A stretch of 64,000 bases of DNA from Litoditis marina (Eukaryota > Nematoda > Chromadorea > Rhabditida > Rhabditidae), in the NCBI GenBank assembly GCA_964036275.1, contig OZ038439.1:16228330-16292329 (forward strand), given 5' to 3'. The notes beneath the pieces were generated by a model that saw only the letters and a list, made by a program, of their open reading frames with translations, did not search any database and had not been told where the DNA came from. Every line of letters begins with the position of its first letter. Positions within the stretch are counted from its first letter, which is position 1. The translations under genes and the position numbers were made by a program. Below are positions 1 to 12,009 of this stretch, in pieces.

Positions 1-836
1 TTTCCGAGATGTTGTAATAATAGTCAGTTTGACCTGCAAACGTTCTTGTTCTTGTTGCAACCATGACTTTATAGAAATGAGAAAACAAAACAGATCTGTG
101 GCCGTATTCACCAATCCTCGGGAAGCTAAAATACCTTCCCGCGGGAAGGTAGAGCACGAAAATAGTGTGCTGGTGAGGAGGGTCCAGAGGCGCGGGAAGC
201 TTTTTTACCTTCCCGGGATCTTGGTGAATACGGCCACTGATCAACTGAAATGAGTCAACTATAGTGAATATTACACTGACCGAAGTACGGCTCCCCTTCT
301 TTCGGTTCGATGCGTTGGAAGATCTTGTCCACGCTTTCCTTTGCGAAACGCTGGCGCCAATGCTCGATGTATCTGGGATTTCAAGTTTGAACTCACGACA
401 AAGAACATCAAACCTAATCACTTCATGAGCAAACAAAAACACTACTTCATTACTTCATTTCATACCAACCTCTTTGGATCAACAATGAGTCCCATCTCCG
501 ATACGACAATCTTGTGCTCCTTCAGAAGATGCCTAGAAGAAAGTATTGATATTATAACTATACAGCTAGCAGTTCAGTATGAATTCAGCTAACTCTAAAT
601 AATCGATAAACGATCGTATGTTCATTCACAAGATAAATACAAGAACGTTTTGATGTTCGGGTTCCGTAAGAACTCGGGTAACTTTAACAATCAGCAATCC
701 ACAGAACGCATTTTCTCCAGCCTCAAGTGACCAGCAACCAGCTGCCACATAAACTTTCACTATATTGATATATCGTTTAACCTTTTTAACGAAATCTCCT
801 CAACAAAATAAAACGCATTGGCGAAAAATTGGGTTA
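1..836. other. Left-edge non-coding stretch
   Basis: I find no exon with both splice signals here. The only recognisable item is the 140-bp inverted-repeat element at 98-237. This stretch lies downstream of the stop codon of the minus-strand gene that ends at 837, so it should hold that gene's 3' UTR. Confidence 0.5.
98..237 (+). mobile_element. 140-bp MITE-like element, copy 1
   Basis: The element is bounded by perfect 16-bp terminal inverted repeats (GTGGCCGTATTCACCA). Inside are further palindromic blocks around CCCGCGGG. A second copy lies inverted at 20936-21075 and, compared base by base, differs at one position of 140. Neither copy has room for a transposase, so both must have been moved in trans. 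The element belongs to a group in this window whose ends read GGCCGTAT. I could not assign a clear target-site duplication. Confidence 0.85.
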
Positions 837-3800
837 TTAAAAACAAATTGTTAAAACTAACTCAGAGAAGTGTTCCACTTGCTCGGGAAGGTCGAAGAAC
901 TGCAAGCAGCTGATGCACATGGTAGGTCCACCCCACTTGGGAGAGTATCCTACCACAGGCACCGTTCCGGATAGGGTACTGAAAGGAGAAAAACTGATCT
1001 ATTAAGTAACCGAAAATGGGACAGATTGCAATTTTTGCATTCTGCTCATACAACGCCCAAGGGGGGGGGGGGCCTCTCACTCCCTAGAAATTTTCGCGAC
1101 CCCTCCATGTTTTCTTGTGTCGCGACCCCACAAAACAGCGACATTCAACTATTTTCTGTAGAATTGTCGCTGATTTTGTATGAAATTCGTAAGTTAACAG
1201 CTCGCGACCCCTACTTTTTACAAGAAATTGTTCGCGACTCCCCCTTTCATGAGAGACCTTGGCGATGTATGATTCTGCTGAAATAACGACTGAAAACCAG
1301 ACATACAACGAAGTTTTTTGAATGCGTTACTCTTACTCGAAGAAATTAGTGAATGTGGGAGAGGTAAACATTCAAGTTTGATCAGTGAACTGGAGCTTTA
1401 ACCAACCGGACGGTAATGAAAACATTAGTTTGCTTACCGAATTCTGCCTCTTGGTAGTGCGAGACTCATCTTCTGGGGTTGCTTTGGACCGAACTCGTCA
1501 TCAGAATCACTGAATGGCTCATCAAGATCATCGGGGACTGCAACAAAGCTATTACAATTCCAATTGAACTTGGTAAAAAGACCAACAGTTGAAAACAGCT
1601 GCGAATACTCGTCGCTAAAAAAATTCTCCACTTTAGTTTTTCTCACCACAAGGTCTTCAAAGATAGTAAGTAGAATAATGACACAAAATGGAAACTTACA
1701 TCCATCACTGTAGTCTCCATTGCTAGTCTGAGACATTGTGCGAGTAGACTCGTGATGATTGCGACGACCATTGTTGGCTGCAAAAGAAGAGCTGGATACA
1801 ATTACAATGAAACGCATAGGAAAATAAGGCAATACCCAATACAATTACGAGATCGAGAATCTAGTCTAGATTGAGGAGTACCTCCCAAGCTTTTCGTACA
1901 GTACAAGAAGTAACTTACAGTTGGTACTACGTGTTCGTTTGTGGGCATCATTCTGATTGTGCTTAGCTGCTGACTTGGATCCTCCCTGACTTTGACTTTT
2001 TCGGTCCGCCCAATCTTTCCTTCCGCCGCCACGTTCATCTGAAGATTAAAATTATAAACATGATACAATTTCAGCAACAACAAAACAACAACTATTCAAA
2101 CTGTTTCCTCTGGTAACTCCAGTTCGTTCACCCTATTTGAATCAAAGATCAAAGGTGCTGCTAATATCACGTTTTAAATGTAAGCCATGTAAAATTTAAA
2201 GAAAACCGTCAAGAAATGATGTTGGTTCAATGACATCGCGAAATATGTTCCATAAAAAGCAAGAGCGGGCTGTTTTCCGGAACTCGACCATAGTAAGAAA
2301 ACTCACTTTTGTTGGCAGACTGGCTGTTGTGTCTGCTACCGTTTCGCGAGGCGTCTCCTTTTGCCTGATCTCCTTTATCTCCTTTGGTATTGGAACGTCT
2401 TCGTTGACGATCGTTCTTAAATGATGCAACCAATAAGAACATAGAATTCAAAAACAACAATCAGATAACTTTTTCGATACTAGGGTCCGATTGGTGTAGA
2501 AAACAGTTTTCTGGGATGCCTCAATCATATCAGTGAGCTAAAGTAAGTTTGTTTGTGATTGATCTAAATCAATTCTACGGAAATATAACCAAAAACAATC
2601 TATGTTTCTTGACAACCGACTAAATACCAGCAATAACCGATACAAACCTTATTGTTGGAGGTATTGGTGGTATTGGCTAGCGACTCTCCATTCTTGACCT
2701 CCGGAACTGGGTCGCTAGGTGCTTTGGGTGTTGACATTCGACAGTTTGTTGGGGGGACCCTAATCCGGGGTGACCACGATTCTTCTTTAGAATCACGGAA
2801 ACCTGAGATATCAGGAACAGTTATAATTTTTAAACATAAAAAAGTTAAAATAAAACAAGAAAACAAAATAATTAGAGTCGGGAAATTTAAAATGCACGAA
2901 AAATTTAGGCTGATCGGGATTGCGTCAACAATTGGCGCACTGAAAAAGCGCCAGGCCCCTCCCACTTGCACGTGGTCTGTCACATGTGGGCGCCGAAATT
3001 TCCCAGCTAATTTACATGAAAAGAATCGTTGTTTTCGGAGGCTATTTAATTTATTAAAAGCAGGGAGGGGTAGTTAAAATTTAAAAGAAGTGTCGTTATG
3101 TTTCAATCTGAAACAAAATTCACTTTGGGCTTTCAGTAGGCTGCTTTAAAATGCGTCGCTCGTTTGAGCAGGCTTCTTATTTCATGAAACAACTCTCATA
3201 AGCAACGTTTGGACGAGATTTTTGATTGATTCAAATTATTTTCCTGATTCAGGAACATTTAGAAGGTGTGTACCAAGAGTACACAACAAGAGCACGAGGT
3301 AGAGATAAGACGAGAGATAGGGAGGGGTGCACGTGTTATCGGCTATTTGTATTGAAGAATTGAAGGATCGGATGAGAGAGAGAGAGAGAGAGAACGAGGA
3401 AGAGAGAGAGAGAGGGGGATAGGGGAAAATAAATTTTGAACAGAAGTGAAGGTCAGATTTTTTCAAAGTAAATGGTGTGGTAATGACTGTTGTTGCTAGT
3501 TCACTGCAATGTTTCATGGAAACTACATAGTTAATAGAACGAGACAGATCTGAACCATCCAGCAGTAGAAATTTGACTTTAAATTTATTTGTGAACTACA
3601 ATATGTACAATTTTAGCGTTGTTTAGAATTCCGGTGGATGGTGTGCAATCTTTTTTGAGAGAAATCTTTCTATCTGTTCAAAGCTATTTTCGTTTTCTGC
3701 AGTTGTTGAACCAAAATGAAACTGGTTTAATGGGGTAGTGGGGCGAATATCAACAGAATTGTCATGATGAACACATCGAATTATGGTCACCAAATGGGGG

Positions 3801-5002
3801 AAAAGTGTTGTCTCACCTGTGGTGAACATGTACGAGGGGGTACCACGTTGTGCATTTCGAAAGATAGACAGAGAGAAAGTTAGAGGGATAGAGAGGGAGG
3901 GAGAGAGGGGAGAGAGATATAGAAAGGGAGGGAAAAGAAAGAGATAGAGACTTGTGTTAGTGAGAGAGAGAAATAGAGATAGAGTGAGCTGAAGAGAGTG
4001 AAGAGAGATAAAGATATGGTAGAGAGAGGGAAGGGAGATATAGAGAGATAAGGAGAGAAATAGAGAAAAATGACAGAGAGAGAAAGAAAGAGAGAAAAGT
4101 AATAGGGAAACGGCACGCAATAATGGCAGATTGATGGCTCACGTGCAGACGGCCATAGACCGCAACAGTTGGCACAACAAATAACAGGATAACAACCGAA
4201 AATGATGAAAAATAAGAACTGTACCGATATGAACCAGACGAAACATTCAAATACTGCTTGAATATAACTGCTACTGCATGTAGCTTAATCTGTAGTTTAA
4301 ACCTAGCTTTTTATGCAGTTTTTAGTAGTTTACAACATGTATTCGTGTTTGAAAACCTGAAAACCAGCGCGTTTCTATTGTTCATAGGTAGCAAACATAC
4401 AAAATACGTTTTATACTGAACACTTTATGCAGTTTTGTTGTTTTCAACATGTATGTTTACAACATGTATACATGTTGTATACATGTTGTAAAACCTCTAA
4501 ACCAGCGCGTTACTTTTTTACTAGGTAGAAAATCTTCAAAATATATTTTCACGTTGTTAACTGAAATAGTTTTCGCAACGGAAAGCTTAGGAATCGGAGA
4601 CATGTGTGCGTACACAGCGGGAAGTGTGATATACAGTACCCTCCCGCTTTTCCGTTGGCGACGACTATATTCAACATGAAAGCAGCATAAATAATGACTT
4701 CCGCTGCTGAAAAATTGGGAGCAATACAAACCGGTAATTGAGCTCAAAGTAATTCGGAATACTTTGAGTAAGTGGCACCTCTAACACATAATAACTTTGA
4801 TTAATAGTTTAGGCCTATAATTTGTAAACCAAGGTATCATTTGACTCATAGAGCAGTCGAACAACTGGGATAGAACTGTTTATTTACAGGAATTAAAACT
4901 AATTAGCTGAAATGAACTTCTGTCTTCTTTCTTCACAGTTTCGTCGTTTATGACAACATTCGGATAGTCACCGCGTGCCCGACTTCTAGGTGAAGAACAC
5001 AT
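837..5002 (-). CDS. Unrecognised basic, low-complexity protein (244 aa, 7 exons)
   Basis: Exons in transcript order: 4972-5002, 2648-2802, 2307-2415, 1919-2038, 1700-1777, 1438-1537, 837-978. All phases agree and the sum is 735 nt, or 244 residues plus stop. The start chosen (4972-5002) follows TTTTCAG directly, as at a trans-splice site; an internal Met about 33 codons in (MSTPKAPSDP) is an alternative. The middle is rich in Arg, Ser, Asn, Gly and Lys and looks disordered. Then comes an acidic patch (DDLDEPFSDSDDEFG). The C-terminus is the only compact part, containing GTVPVVGYSPKWGGP and a Cys-x-x-Cys followed by FFDLPEQ. I do not recognise the family. The basic disordered body with a short ordered tail would suit an RNA- or protein-binding adaptor, but that is inference. 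The last exon runs into a stop after FSELVLTICF; a GT after SEL could instead splice onward. Confidence 0.6.
4583..4670 (-). repeat. Truncated copy of the tRNA-promoter element
   Basis: This matches the outer ~88 bp of the elements at 37110-37303, 61400-61597 and 61976-62171, including CGCTGTGTACGCACAC and the terminal GGCGACGACTATA (here on the plus strand). The half with the tRNA-like A and B boxes is missing. It lies in the first intron of the 837-5002 gene. Confidence 0.7.
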
Positions 5003-5671
5003 CTGAAAATTGGAACCGAACTGGTCAGCTATTTTGGTATAGTCTGTTTCACGCACTAATAACCCTCTACAGTAATCTACTCGAACATCCAAGTCAGCGT
5101 TAGGTAGTTTTATGTTTTTAGAATGACTTCAAAATTTGCTATTGTGTTTTCTACCTTTACTTCTACAAACTCTGGAAGTTTGAAACCAAAATAATAATCT
5201 GTTCATTAGAAAAAACCTCCTGAATAATTTGAAGATTACTGTAGAAGGACATTGATTGGTGAAACGTACTATAGTGATCAAATCTCGATACACGCCAAAA
5301 GGTAAGAATTCCGCCGACCATGCGACAAGATCAAACTACAAACATTGTGGAATAAGACAGCATACACGTTATAGGCTTAAAAAAGAGAGCGAACCCTATG
5401 AGGGAAGGGCAATGAGAATAATTGAAACCTGAGAGGCTCGAACTGACTTGTGCACTTCAGAAAAAACCGAGTACGAATGCCACAACATCCCGGCACCTTC
5501 ATCTCGTTCTGCGTCTCTCGCTTTGCGCATAATTTCGCGATACTTGTAGAGAAATAGCGTGATTTCGGAGGAGACGCGGTTTGAATAAAAAAACCCGGAA
5601 TGTTCATAAATACGGCCTCAGGTACTTAGAAATATAAAAAGGGCGAACAATAAATAAAATTAATAACAGAA
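5003..5671. other. Spacer between two minus-strand genes
   Basis: No exon found. At 5331 there is a copy of the widespread motif ATCAAACTACAAACA. At about 5440-5622 there is an inverted-repeat relic: it contains CATCCCGGCACCTTCAT and CTGCGTCTCT, also seen in the elements at 31816-31984 and 42500-42590, and ends in ATACGGCCTCA. The spacer is 669 bp from the dioxygenase stop to the next gene's start. Confidence 0.5.
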
Positions 5672-8600
5672 TTAATAAACTGACTCTTGCTCCGGATCAA
5701 TCCTAGTCATCGTATCGGATTGCAATGAGTGCGTCACACCGTTCACGGTTAGGGCCGCCGACGCTTCGGGCTGAAAAGAGAAGAATTATAAAAGTACATG
5801 CATTTCGCCGATGATAAGTTTGGATTCTTCTACTAGAAGTTTTATGCGATAATTCTTATTAATCCTATTACTGCTTAATGAAATCAAGACACTGCTATAC
5901 TGATAGTCAGTTGCACAGTCACGTGAAACATGTTAAACACAGCAGAACTCAGAAACGTGCAATGAAAAAGTGCACGATGCCTCATTAGAATGCTAGCTTC
6001 ACATGACTATTCAATCAACTCCTAGCATAAATATATTACTGCCCAAATGCCAAATACAACGGGATCAAACTACAAACACAGTGAAATGAAGCAACATACA
6101 CCGTGTGGGCATCCTTTGAAGAGAGCTAACCGTGGACTCCGTATCCATTTTTCTACCACGGAAATCTCGTTCTAAATGAAACAAACTTTCTGAGTGTAAC
6201 TCACCTGGACCCAAATCAGTAATTCAACTGCTCTACTACTCATGTCGTAGGTGCCCTTTCCAAGTAGAACCACTTCCGTCGCGTACTTCGGAGCCCCATA
6301 GATCGTCACAGGACCTCCTCTGAACACAGATGAAATTTGAGTTACAGTAATAAAACAATCAGTCGTATATTAGCTAAGTGGAGGTTGTTTCTGGAGAAAA
6401 GTACGTGAAATTAAATATGTCGCTGATTTTGGTCTAGAAATGACCACTCTAGATCTTTACGAATGAAATTCGGGAAAATTGTACAATTGCCCCCCCCCTC
6501 ACCTCAAGTCCCCCCCCCCGTAGTACTATCACCCCCCTCCCATTACGATTCCCTATAGAGAGGGGGGTAATTGTAAATGGGGGGTCATTGTAAATGGGGG
6601 GTATATGTACAATGTCGACGTTTAACAATCACCCCCACAATACAAAATGGGGGGTAATAGTACAACCCCGGACCTGCTTAACAATCGCCCCCCACTCACA
6701 CCAAACCTGCAGTAAAGAAGGACGTTGTACAATCACCTCCCTATAGGGGTGGAGGGTGATTGTACTACGGATCGGATTCTAACCTATTTCGGCTCAAGGG
6801 GGGGGGGGGACAATTGTACAATAAACCCTGAAATTCTATTGCCGATGTTGCCACTAGCATACTGTAGGAAACCACATTAAAATGACAGTGAATATAAGCT
6901 GCAGCTAATGACCCTGTATTCGACCCGGCTGAACTTCGCATTAGAAGTCAGTCAGTTGAAAGTTTGAATTTGCACTGTAGGAGCCTTAACAGGAAAGATG
7001 TGGACTTTATTTCTTCTATGAGGAACTCACATGAGCTGTAGCTGATGAGCCTGAATGAAATTGTTCAGGTTGATTGGCTTCTCGAGATCCAAGTGCCTCG
7101 GTTCGAAAGGTGCCGTCACCAAGAAACTGCCGGGCCCGGGCTTATCTGAGGATATATACTTTCGTCACGGTAGTTGAAGAAGTCTCACTCCCAAAGCTCT
7201 CGCAAGATACTAAGATAGAAGATACTAAGATACTAAGATGCAAGATACAAGATAAGATAATATACAACGAGTACATGGACTAGTCACGTGAAACGGGAGA
7301 CATCGGTATACTTGTAGTACATTGAATAGTCACGTAAAGTTACCATTCTAATGAGGAATCGTGCACTTTTTCATTGCACGTTTCTGAGTTCTGCTGTGTT
7401 CAACCTGTTTCACGTGACTGTGCAATTGAGTAACAGTATAGGTGTGTACTTTATTGAGTAACGATAATGAACCGGTGTTGAAGGTTTTATATGTGACTAT
7501 ATATTCCAGTAGCAGTACACAGTAAATGGCGGATCAGCAGTTTTCTTATTGGGCTGGTAGATAGAAGTTTCAATTTGTTTCATAGGGCTCGTTATTTTCA
7601 AAGCGAGCCACTACGGTGTATGTCACTCTATCCCGCTGTGTTTGTAGTTTGGCCCCGTTTCTCTCTGTCCAAAATTCTTGGCTTAGATTGATTTCAAACT
7701 ACAACACTGCTGAGCGCATCCTCTATAATTCGAGTTTAGTCCGACTCTTACCATTCCTGTACTCTTCTGAGGCGTGGAACTCCCTGATGAGTGGCGGTAG
7801 ATACCTGCCTGTCTGCGTATCTACACTCTCTCTCTTATGTTGGCAAGTAAATAATAGCCGAGTATTCGCTCAATACCATTTAATCGGGTTGAGCGTTTGT
7901 TGTTTTTGTCGGGAGAATGAGCACTATAGATTCTAACCATTCCTGTACTCTTCTGAGGCGTGGAACTCCCTGATGAGTGGCGGTAGATCCTTGACCACAT
8001 CTACCAGATGGAACCATCGCTCGAACAGACGAACCGTTGAATGACCAGCGAAGTACCTAACAATAATAATACTACTATAATATTATTAGTTATACAAAAT
8101 GTTCCTGAACTATAGTCCCCATTACGAAAATTTATATTGGTATGTGAAACATAGTCGTCGTCAAGCAGTATATGAACTGTTACAGTTTCCGAACAGGCGA
8201 ACTGTCGAATGACCAGCGAAGTATCTACGTACCCAGAAAAAGGGTTCTAATCGGCTCAAAGTCCGATTTGTTCTTCATTCGTACTGGCTTGTGGATGAGA
8301 GTAACCACTATCAGACAAGGAATTCATGATTGCATTTCCATCTATTGAACATAGCCGAACTTTCGAGTATCACGCGCAACGCGAAGCGATGTGTGTTATA
8401 CTATTAGCCACTTGCACAGTCTCGTAAAACTCGTTAAACTCAGTAGAACTCAGAGACATGCAAAGAAAAAGTGCACGGTTCCTTATCAGATGAGTAACTT
8501 TACGTGACTATATTTCACTTCTAGTGTTTTTTGGATCGCTGGTCTGGCTAAAGCGCGCTTTCCTGCTTTTTTGCAGTGTTCTACGGAACCTTACTTTTAC

Positions 8601-10490
8601 AGAACAGAAAAATTAGTATTCCAGTGAAAAACATACCGAACACAGTCGAACTCTGTGTTTCTCCTCGTCCTTTCCACCACAAAGCCAATCGTGTCGGAGA
8701 ATCGCTGTGGCGAGTGCTCCACCCGAGAGGGAAGAAGGAAGATTTCACCTGGAATTCGCATATATGTTTACATATTTATTCTTTCACTTCTCATTGTTTC
8801 GAGGCGCTGATCATCATACATTTCACAAATGGTGTTATCGCCGCTCCTTGTTGAAATTGAATCCATGAATAGGTAAAGAACAAAAGTCCTTTTTTCTTAC
8901 TCCGGAATTCCTGCATGTGATTCGAACTAATAGCGAACTAATTTGTTTGGTGACTCAATTGCATGCCTTTCATAATTCGTGAAGCAGAATTAATTGCGTA
9001 TAGAAATCTCAGATGTGACACATTATTTAATGAAAAAGTGTCTTTTTTGTCGCCAACTTTCAATTGAGAACGACAATGGAACAATTATGATGCAAGGCCA
9101 CACTCTGTTGTACAAATTAGCGAGCGAATTAAAAAATCGAAAACGGAGTAGACGCACTATAGAGAGATGATCGAATCTCAATTGTAGTTCGATCGTGAGA
9201 CACAGCACTATCTCTAATCACACTACAATACAGTCTTTTTCATTCCTACTGAGACTCCTACAGTAGGATTTCGAACCTTCCGAGCCGTTTTGCTCACTTA
9301 CTTTTGATCGGAGAAGTTGAGGATTTTTGAACCTCATTCTCTTTCTTAGGTAGAGTAAATATACGAGAGCATTTTCCATAAACTACATTTTCAGCTTCAC
9401 AACAGCCTTTGGAAAGTTCTAAGGTTACTGTAGGAGTCTCAGTAGGAATGATGTGAACTATAAACACCCACTACCAGAAGTAAATTAAATAACCACGTAA
9501 TGTTAGCATCATTCTAATCACGAATTGTGCACTTTGTCATTGCACGTTTCTGAATTCTGCTGTGTTTAACATGTTCCACGTGACTGTGCGATTGAATAAC
9601 AGTATAATATCACGTACTCAACGTACCAATTGTGTTTACTTTCTATGATGTTTCGGAACTCACCTTCTCTGATAACCCAATCTTTCATGATTCCCTTCTC
9701 GATCACCTTCAAGTTCATGTCTCCTTGACGTTGGAAGAAGAACTGAAATCAGGGTATTCAGAAATTTGGAACTAAATCGCTTTATGGAAATAATAGTTTT
9801 TCAACTCAGAAAAATCTTTAGAAGGGTTGAAACAGAGTTACGGCGTATATTTCGACCTAATTCAAATAAGAAGATAGAATAACTCGATCGTGGAAAGAAC
9901 TGTACATAAAAACCACCGAAGTTTTTGTACGAACAGCCGGTGAATACTGTATATCCATATAAAACGGAATGATAGAGAACTTTTTCTACCTCTTCGCCCT
10001 CCTCGAGGTGATAATCTTTTCTGGAGTTGGGACCTCCCACAAAGAACACCTTTAGTTGCTCGGAGAACCTAAAAAGTCGATAAGCTCAGTTATTCTTGCT
10101 AGTTCCTGTGAGATTTGCTAGATTTGTTCCAGATGCACCCAGAGAAAAGTGGATGATCAACTTGAAAAGATAGCCCGACTGCGTAGGCTAAAACATTCAC
10201 TCCATTAATTCCAGGGAAAATAAAGTAAAATTGTGTTTCATTATCTACCTTATCAAAGTTTGATATTTTTGTGGTGAAATATATACAATCATCCATTTTT
10301 ATTCAGGGTACATCGACTTTATAAAAGCAATAAACCTGCCGAGTGTAAGCTACAGTACACTGTCATTAATCTTGTAAAAACATAACATAGATAACTCCCA
10401 AACTCACATGCATTTGTTACAAACGGGCGGTGCGAAGTCCATTTTGTTGTCCTCAATCCATTTGGGTATCACATTGACAGTAACTGACAT
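5672..10490 (-). CDS. haao-1: 3-hydroxyanthranilate 3,4-dioxygenase
   Basis: Exons in transcript order: 10408-10490, 9990-10068, 9664-9742, 8637-8748, 7938-8056, 7031-7145, 6205-6319, 5672-5770. Phases agree and the total is 801 nt (266 aa). The enzyme opens the ring of 3-hydroxyanthranilate with Fe(II) and O2 in the kynurenine pathway, giving the precursor of quinolinate and NAD. The cupin core is clear: [10 protein letters not shown] at the N-terminus, then [19 protein letters not shown], in which His48 and Glu54 are metal ligands, and [13 protein letters not shown], in which His92 is the third ligand. Arg44 and Arg96 match the substrate-binding arginines of the family. Spacing fits the human enzyme shifted by one residue. 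The C-terminal half ([15 protein letters not shown], then a second degenerate cupin half) also aligns. The protein is about 20 residues shorter than human HAAO at the C-terminus, so the last exon may be species-specific or incomplete. Introns carry several MITEs and two exon fragments. Confidence 0.93.
5896..6013 (-). repeat. CACGTGA-ended repeat, copy 1
   Basis: One of six ~115-130 bp copies. The family is bounded by TATACTGTTAGTCA/TTGCACAGTCACGTGAAA-like ends and a partner TTCACGTGACTA, so the sub-terminal CACGTGA blocks are inverted. The core reads CTCAGAAACGTGC. This copy is in the last intron of the dioxygenase gene. Confidence 0.75.
6479..6821. repeat. G/C-homopolymer inverted-repeat element
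   Basis: The ends are TTGTACAATTGCCCCCC and its complement GGGGGGGACAATTGTACAA. Inside are at least six sub-repeats of the form 'GGGGGGTAATTGTA' or 'TACAATCACCCCC' in both orientations. It sits in the intron between dioxygenase exons 6 and 7. Most likely it is a MITE built from or expanded into internal inverted repeats. Confidence 0.8.
7321..7440 (+). repeat. CACGTGA-ended repeat, copy 2
   Basis: This copy is opposite in orientation to the one at 5896-6013. It contains GAATAGTCACGT at one end and TTTCACGTGACTGTGC at the other. It lies in the dioxygenase intron between exons 5 and 6. Confidence 0.75.
7750..7802 (-). pseudogene. Duplicated 3' half of dioxygenase exon 5
   Basis: These 53 bp are identical to 7936-7988, the 3' end of exon 5, including the splice donor boundary. 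On the minus strand the copy is followed by GTAAGA, a better donor than the GTTAGA used by the real exon. A CAG lies just before it, so it could in principle be spliced as a small exon. The 5' half of the exon is absent here. Confidence 0.85.
8187..8226 (-). pseudogene. Duplicated 5' half of dioxygenase exon 5
   Basis: On the minus strand this follows a TAG acceptor and repeats the first ~14 codons of exon 5 ([11 protein letters not shown]). It differs from the intact exon at three positions in this stretch, all synonymous, and then diverges. It is upstream of the intact exon, while the 3' half-copy is downstream. Confidence 0.75.
8397..8512 (-). repeat. CACGTGA-ended repeat, copy 3
   Basis: Same orientation and core as 5896-6013 but more diverged (the CACGTGA block is degraded to CTCGTAAA). 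It lies in the intron between dioxygenase exons 4 and 5. Confidence 0.65.
9489..9606 (+). repeat. CACGTGA-ended repeat, copy 4
   Basis: Orientation as at 7321-7440, with TGCACGTTTCTGA in the core and GTTCCACGTGACTGTGC at the end. It lies in the intron between dioxygenase exons 3 and 4. Confidence 0.7.
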
Positions 10491-10987
10491 GATGAAACAG
10501 TTGACACAGCAGAAACTGGGGACACAGTAAGTGAAATGATCGAAAGGGGGCCGGCGATGCTATCGATATACGGCCAATGTCAAGGAAATAGAGATACCGA
10601 TGGGAACGGGTCACAAGTTGGCAAAAAGACAAACAAACTGGTTCTGTTGTTCTGTTTGCTTTTTTATACTTCTTAAATTTCAAAAAGTGGAACTTTCTTG
10701 GGTTGTATTCTGCAGACATAAACTGCTCACTGATATTTTCTCATTCTCCTATTAGAACCACTTTTACCGATCAACTTTTGAGAAGAACTAAACTTAAAAA
10801 GAACATAAGAACCATTGGCGAAAAAAGAATAACATGTTTTTTGTTGTTTATTGAATCGATAATATCTGTCATGATTGTTCAAATCGAAACAAGTTGGTCG
10901 TTTGATTCGACATGTCACCGTAAGGCCATTGCTATTATTAGAACCTGGAAATGACCTCATGAACAATAGTGAAGGACACAAATTTCA

Positions 10988-11159
10988 GGTGGCGTAGCGA
11001 TCCCTACAAAAATCATGAGATACCTCATGAGCTATTCGCATGAGCTTCTCATGAGATTCTATTGATTGCCATGCTATAACATTGAGAGTTCACGAGTGGC
11101 TCATGAGGTATCTCATGAGAAACTCATATAAACTTTTAAAGGGATTGCTACGCTGCCAG
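10988..11159 (+). mobile_element. MITE of the 'GGCGTAGC / CTCATGAG' family, copy 1
   Basis: The ends are GGTGGCGTAGCGATCCC and the complement of GGGATTGCTACGCTGCC. The interior holds repeated CTCATGAG palindromes. Further copies are at 11827-12009 and 14064-14244. Confidence 0.8.
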
Positions 11160-11249
11160 GTAAACCGTAAATTGTACAAGTTGCGAATTATTCCTGTCTA
11201 AGTTGTAGTCTGAGCTGCATTCCCGTTTCAGATCAGTGAATGCAATTAG

Positions 11250-11515
11250 GTCCGATTCTACCGCTAACCGGGTTTTTAGGTAACCTAACCGGTTTTTGGT
11301 AACCCTTTTTCAGGTTACCTCACAGGTAACCGGTAGGTAACCGATAACTAAGATCCGGTTACCGCACCAACTAACGGTAAAAACCAAATTTTGCGTTGGA
11401 AAAACAGGTAACCGGTTTTTCATTTTCGGTTACCGACCGGTTACCTATCGAAGTAACCGGAAAAGGGGTTACCAAAAAACCGTTAGATTATCGAAAAACC
11501 CGGTTACATATAAGT
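11250..11515. repeat. GGTTACC / GGTAACC short-repeat block
   Basis: The heptamer GGTTACC and its complement GGTAACC recur many times in both orientations, often next to GGTTTTT or AAAAACC. The block can therefore fold extensively. I see no coding or element ends. Confidence 0.75.
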
Positions 11516-11519
11516 AGTG

Positions 11520-11660
11520 TACGTACCCCCCCCCTGGGGAATGTCCCCCAGTTGGGGAATCTCTGAGTAGAGTCTCCCCTGCGCGGAAAGTGTCCCCCGT
11601 GTGAGGAATGTCACCCAGTTGGGGAATGGCCCCCCGTGTGCGGAATTACCTTGATAATTT
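11520..11660 (+). repeat. Imperfect tandem array of GGGGAATGTCCCCC-like units
   Basis: Units such as CCCCAGTTGGGGAATG and CCCCGTGTGNGGAA alternate about seven times. Each unit is itself a small C/G inverted repeat. Confidence 0.7.
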
Positions 11661-11826
11661 TCGAGAAAAAAATTTATTATATTTTTTTATTTTTTTTTAA
11701 ATATTGATTTTTCAAATAATATATACCACCAAAATTTATGCAAGTAGGACAGTATTCACGTTTCATATAGAATTCACCTGCAATTAGACCGAACTCAGAA
11801 CGATAAAACTACAAACCAACACAGCA

Positions 11827-12009
11827 GGCGGCGTAGCAAACCGTCCAACCTCATGAGCAGTCCATATGAGTTTCTCATGAGATACCTCATGGGCTACTTG
11901 TGAACTCTCAATGTTGTCGCATAGCGATCAATAGAATCTCACGAGAAGCTCGTGCTAATATCTCATGAGGTGATCTCATGAACTTTTGTGAAGATTGCTA
12001 CGCCGCCAG
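11827..12009 (+). mobile_element. MITE of the 'GGCGTAGC / CTCATGAG' family, copy 2
   Basis: It starts GGCGGCGTAGCAAACC and ends GATTGCTACGCCGCC. Internal CTCATGAG palindromes are conserved. Same family as 10988-11159. Confidence 0.8.
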
